From positions 1,860,001 through 1,924,000 of the forward strand of contig CAVSAJ010000001.1 of assembly GCA_963725895.1 (NCBI GenBank): a stretch of 64,000 nucleotides of DNA. The letters run 5' to 3'. How positions within the stretch are numbered: the stretch's first letter is position 1; each line of letters opens with the position of its first letter. Shown piece after piece: positions 60,570 through 64,000 of the stretch. The position numbers and the translations under genes were made by a program. The notes beneath the pieces are model-generated. The model made no database searches. It was not told the origin of the DNA and was given only the letters and a program-made list of their open reading frames with translations. The DNA comes from Bog-473 sp963725895. Lineage in GTDB: Bacteria; Actinomycetota; Acidimicrobiia; Acidimicrobiales; RAAP-2.

Positions 60570-61262
60570 ATGGGCATAGCGACGTCCTCCCCCAGGTCCG
60601 TCGGGCGGGTCCTTAGGGGACTGTGTTTCTTCGCCGCGTGCGTTGCAGCAGCGCTCACGTTGGCCGCGTGCTCTGGCAATTCACCGGGCGCGCCCACCGC
60701 GGCCAACGGCACCGCGAATGGGCGTTCCTCAACGACCACCACGGCCTCGCGTCCCATCGGTTCGACAGATCCGCATCGCGGCGTCACGACAACCACTTCG
60801 CTCAAGGCCGCCACGACGACTCCGCACCAGGTCAAGACGACAACGACACCGCACGTCACCACGACGACCGCGAAAGGTGTGCCGCAACCCGTCGGCACGG
60901 CTCAACTCTCGTACGGACCCGCCAAGGGCGAAGTCACCGTGACGTCGATCGGCAATGTGAAGATCGAAGCGGCGGGCAACCTGGGTTTTACATTGAGCGT
61001 GCGCAATGCAGGAACGCTCCCGTACAACTGCGCCGCCCTCAAGGCACAAGCGCGCACGGCATCCAGCGAGACGGCGATCGTGGGCCCACTCACGGGCGCA
61101 TCCGGGGTCCCGTGCGCAGGTTCTGAGGACACGTTGGCTTCGGGGAGTAGCGAGACGTTTGCCTTCCTCATCCAGCTTGTCGGCGGCGCACCTCGGAAAG
61201 TGATCGCTCTGCCCTTCGGTTCGTACGCCTCTAAGGTCGTGTGGTCTGTCAGCGGCGCGTAA
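60570..61262 (+). CDS. Predicted lipoprotein with a Thr-rich linker
   Basis: 230 residues. Signal peptide GRVLRGLCFFAACVAAALTL with lipobox LAACSG, so the protein would be lipid-anchored. A ~60-residue Thr-rich linker (RSSTTTTASRP, TTTTSLKAATTT, KTTTTPHVTTTT) spans the wall side. The C-terminal domain (VGTAQLSYGPAKGEVTVTSI onward) is beta-rich with two cysteines (LPYNCAAL and GVPCAGSE) that may form a disulfide. No family is recognised. It sits between the LuxR gene and ileS; the 132-bp gap before it shows no clear promoter. Confidence 0.72.
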   Translation: MGIATSSPRSVGRVLRGLCFFAACVAAALTLAACSGNSPGAPTAANGTANGRSSTTTTASRPIGSTDPHRGVTTTTSLKAATTTPHQVKTTTTPHVTTTTAKGVPQPVGTAQLSYGPAKGEVTVTSIGNVKIEAAGNLGFTLSVRNAGTLPYNCAALKAQARTASSETAIVGPLTGASGVPCAGSEDTLASGSSETFAFLIQLVGGAPRKVIALPFGSYASKVVWSVSGA

Positions 61263-61274
61263 CGCCCGCTCGAC

Positions 61275-64000
61275 TTAGCCCTCGGGGTCGACGACCTTTT
61301 CGAGCCAGACCAGTGGCGGCCCGGCCACCAGCCCGTCCTCGCCGAGGTCCAGGGGCGTGCCGTCGCCTTCGCCCGGCCCTTCGAGTATCTCGACGGCCAA
61401 CACCTCGCGCCCGATGAAGTCGAAGTGAGCGGCCAGCGCGTCGAGGCCGACGAGGTGAAGCCGGATCCGGTCGGAAACCTCGAGACCGCTGGTTTTGCGC
61501 AGGTCCTGCACGAGGCGGACCACGTCACGGGCGAGACCGCGCAGGCGCAGCTCGTCATCAACGGCCAGGTCGAGGGCGACCACTTCGCCCCCCTCGCGCG
61601 AGACCGCGAAGCCCTGCTGGGGACGGACCCGCAACGTGACGTCGTCGGGCGTGAGCTCGACGTCATCGCCGTCGAGGGAGACGGCGATCGAATCGCCGGC
61701 CTCGAGCGCCGCTGCGGCTGCGGCGCCGTCGAGTGCTGCCAGCGCAGGCTTGAGACCCCGTTGCCGCCCACCCAATCGCGGACCGAGCGTGCGAAAGTTC
61801 GGGACCAGTTCGAACTGGATCACCTCGCCGAGCTCCTCGGCCGTATCGATCTCGTCCACATTGAGCTCGTCGGCCACGATGTCGCGCAAGATGGGGGGCG
61901 CAGCGGCAGGCAGGAAAACCAGGGCGCGTCGCAGGGGCTGGCGCACCTTGACCGACGCCTCGGCGCGGGCAGCCCGGCCGAGCGAGGTCAGCCGCCGCGC
62001 CAGCGCCATCTGCTCCTCGAGGCCGGGGTCCCGCAGTCCCGCGTCGGCAACCGGCCAGTCGGCCAGGTGGACCGAGTCGTCCTCGCCCGCGCCTGTAAGC
62101 AGGCGCCACATGGCGTCTGCGACAAAGGGGCACAGGGGTGCGAGCAATGAGGACACCGTCGTCAACGCGGTATGCAGGGTGGCCTGCGCAGCCAACGTGT
62201 CCCCCGCCGGCGCGTCGGGATCGGTGCGCCAGAAGCGACGGCGGCTGCGGCGCACGTACCAATTGGAGAGGTCGTCGACGAAGTCGCCCAGGGCGCTGGC
62301 GGCGTTCAACGGCTCGTACCCGCTCAACGCAAGGGTCATTTCGGCCGTGGTGCCCGCCAGACGCGACAGGATCCACCGGTCCAGCGCGCCCCGTTCGGCC
62401 GGCGGCGGCACGCCCGCGTCGACCGGGTCGAACTCATTGAGCGACGCGTAGGTGGTGAAGAAGCTGAAGGTGTTCCACAGCGTGAGCAGCATGTCGCGCA
62501 TGGCCGTGTCGATGGCACCCAGGGTCGCCCGCGTCGGGGTCCAGGGCGAACCCTGGCTGAACATCCACCACCGCATGGCGTCGGCGCCGCGGGTATCGAG
62601 GATCTGCCACGGATCGATGATGTTGCCGAGGGACTTGGACATCTTGCGCCCTTCGGCGTCGACGATGTGCCCGAGGCAGACGACGTGCCGGTACGGGCTC
62701 TCGCCGAAGACCATCACGTTGATGGCGAGCAGCGAGTAGAACCAGCCCCGCGTCTGGTCGATCGCCTCTGAGATGAAGTCCGCCGGAAATGTGAACGCCT
62801 CGGCCGAGCCCGGTGCGTGCGGATAGCCAACCTGCGCGGCCGGCATCGAGCCGGAGTCGAACCAGGCATCGATCACCGGAGTGACGCGACGCGCCAATGC
62901 CAGGTCGTCGTCGCTACCCTCGGCCACGCAGGTGGAGCAGGTGAACATCACTTCGTCGATGGTGGGCCGGTGCGGATCGACGCCGGTGACGTCGCACCCC
63001 GCGAGGTCGGAGAGCTCGGCGAGCGAGCCCACACAGCGCAGGTGGCCACGACCACAGCGCCAAATCGGAAGGGGCGTGCCCCAGTAGCGGTCACGCGAGA
63101 GCGCCCAGTCGACGTTGTTGGCCAGCCACTCGCCGAAGCGGCCGTCTTTGATGTAGCCGGGGTGCCAGTCGACCGTCGCATTCGCCGCGAGCAGATCGTC
63201 CTTGCGCGTGGACGTGGCGATGTACCAGCTGGGCTTGCCCCAGTAGATCAGCGGCGTCCGGCAACGCCAGCAGTGCGGGTACGAGTGCACGTACGGGACA
63301 CGCCGGATGAGCAACCCGGCGGACTCGAGCCGGTCGTTGATCTCGGTGTTGGCCGCGCGGACCTCGCGGCCCACCAGCCAGTCGATGTCTGAGGTGAATC
63401 GTCCGTCGGGTCCGACCGGGTTGAGTGACGGCAGACCGTTGTCGCGCCCGATCTGCCGGTCGATCTCGCCGAAGGCCGGAGCGAGGTGTACGAGCCCGGT
63501 GCCCTCCTCGGTCGTGACATAACCGGCCGGCACCACGCGCCAGCCGTCGGCACCAGGTGGCAGCTCCAGATCGGCGAATGGGCGCTCGTAGCGCAGGCCG
63601 ACCAGCGCCACTCCCGGCACCCGCGTCGTGATGCGTGAGGAGGCGCCTTCGCCGAGCACCGCGTCGACGAGCTCCTCTGCCATCAGCGTCTGGTCGACCA
63701 CGGCGTATGTCAGCTCGGGGTTCACCGCGACCCCTGTATTCGACAGCAGCGTCCACGGAGTGGTGGTCCACACCGCCAGCCACTCGGCGTCACCGACGAC
63801 GGCGGGCTCAGGGTGGACCAGGCGAAGACGCACGTAAGCCGTCTCGTCCTCCTCGTCACGGTAGACGTCGGCTTGCCCGAGTTCGTGGCTCGACAGCGCC
63901 GTGCCACAACGGGGGCAATAGGGGACGACTTTGAGGTCCTCGTAGAGCAGCCCCTGATCGAACAGCTGCTGGAGGTGCCACCACACTGACTCGATGTACG
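61275..64000 (-). CDS. ileS: Isoleucyl-tRNA synthetase, N-terminus cut by window edge
   Basis: The frame is open to the right edge: YIES precedes VWWHLQQLFDQGLLYEDLKV, and 908 codons plus a partial one are present. Visible: zinc-type PYCPRCGTALSSHELGQAD, the editing domain WTTTPWTLLSNTGVAVNPEL and TGLVHLAPAFGEID, CWRCRTPLIYWGKPSWYIAT, and the class I signature EGRKMSKSLGNIIDPWQILD (about 62620-62650). The C-terminal domain ends with LGEDGLVAGPPLVWLEKVVD. The layout, with CSTCVAEG in the catalytic part, is of the eukaryote-like IleRS2 type found in many Actinobacteria and linked to mupirocin resistance. Subtype is inference. Confidence 0.94.
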   Translation of the reverse strand, partial: YIESVWWHLQQLFDQGLLYEDLKVVPYCPRCGTALSSHELGQADVYRDEEDETAYVRLRLVHPEPAVVGDAEWLAVWTTTPWTLLSNTGVAVNPELTYAVVDQTLMAEELVDAVLGEGASSRITTRVPGVALVGLRYERPFADLELPPGADGWRVVPAGYVTTEEGTGLVHLAPAFGEIDRQIGRDNGLPSLNPVGPDGRFTSDIDWLVGREVRAANTEINDRLESAGLLIRRVPYVHSYPHCWRCRTPLIYWGKPSWYIATSTRKDDLLAANATVDWHPGYIKDGRFGEWLANNVDWALSRDRYWGTPLPIWRCGRGHLRCVGSLAELSDLAGCDVTGVDPHRPTIDEVMFTCSTCVAEGSDDDLALARRVTPVIDAWFDSGSMPAAQVGYPHAPGSAEAFTFPADFISEAIDQTRGWFYSLLAINVMVFGESPYRHVVCLGHIVDAEGRKMSKSLGNIIDPWQILDTRGADAMRWWMFSQGSPWTPTRATLGAIDTAMRDMLLTLWNTFSFFTTYASLNEFDPVDAGVPPPAERGALDRWILSRLAGTTAEMTLALSGYEPLNAASALGDFVDDLSNWYVRRSRRRFWRTDPDAPAGDTLAAQATLHTALTTVSSLLAPLCPFVADAMWRLLTGAGEDDSVHLADWPVADAGLRDPGLEEQMALARRLTSLGRAARAEASVKVRQPLRRALVFLPAAAPPILRDIVADELNVDEIDTAEELGEVIQFELVPNFRTLGPRLGGRQRGLKPALAALDGAAAAAALEAGDSIAVSLDGDDVELTPDDVTLRVRPQQGFAVSREGGEVVALDLAVDDELRLRGLARDVVRLVQDLRKTSGLEVSDRIRLHLVGLDALAAHFDFIGREVLAVEILEGPGEGDGTPLDLGEDGLVAGPPLVWLEKVVDPEG

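Overview
The window is GC-rich, densely packed DNA with strong actinobacterial character: long-form leuA, an actinobacterial-type SerC, a PASTA-domain Ser/Thr kinase, DUF2510, many GTG starts, and ATGA/GTGA overlaps throughout. The mix of housekeeping genes with MpaB-like oxygenase, P450, SCP2 and short-chain dehydrogenase genes would fit an uncultured Acidimicrobiia-like member of Actinomycetota. That placement is inference; no rRNA or tRNA gene is present to test it.

Layout. 1-4000 is an accessory stretch: a two-domain MpaB-type oxygenase running off the left edge, a secreted protein, and an ArsR/SRPBCC pair. 4025-11533 is an amino-acid block (GNAT, leuA, a VOC protein, serA, aspartate aminotransferase, divergent serC). 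11674-20100 holds an ABC exporter, an SDR, a decayed P450, an ArsR gene, DUF2277, a secreted GH5 glycosidase, a HicB-like/DUF4097 pair and a PilZ-like gene. 20144-25854 is the branched-chain block (ilvC, ilvN, ilvB, ilvD). 25886-28877 is an MMPL transporter with a divergent TetR gene. 28912-32956 is an esterase-gatC-gatA-gatB operon. 33084-41956 is mixed accessory content (SCP2, DUF2510, methyltransferase, FAD monooxygenase, DUF998, Gfo/Idh, an MFS pump with a metal-ligand-rich loop, P450). 41999-48544 is pknB, ligA, mnmA and a cysteine desulfurase. 48555-53365 resembles a gamma-glutamyl amine/GABA pathway (aldehyde dehydrogenase, sirtuin, PuuD-like hydrolase, glutamine-synthetase-like ligase). 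53419-61262 has a methyltransferase, an FGGY kinase, YceI/MarR, a divergent c-di-GMP phosphodiesterase and PAS-LuxR pair, and a lipoprotein. ileS runs off the right edge.

The best-supported regulatory discovery is a matched pair of transcription attenuators. Upstream of leuA and upstream of ilvB, the coding strand carries in order: a promoter with a 17-bp spacer, a tiny leader peptide starting 9-10 nt after the -10 box, a perfect hairpin at its stop codon, and a Rho-independent terminator. The leader peptides are MKTFISDLLLT (three Leu codons in a row, leuA) and MNERSTRPEILVLVT (Ile-Leu-Val-Leu-Val, ilvB). Both should sense charged branched-chain tRNAs and control the pathway that IlvBN, IlvC, IlvD and LeuA form together.

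A quality caveat: leuA, gatC, ligA, the MMPL gene and a conserved gene at 41641-41956 are each split by what looks like one extra base, and a response-regulator fragment lacks one. Because ligA, gatC and leuA are normally essential, consensus indel errors are more likely than real pseudogenes for these. The P450 remnant at 14854-15573 does look truly decayed. No CRISPR array, insertion sequence, prophage, rRNA or tRNA was seen.
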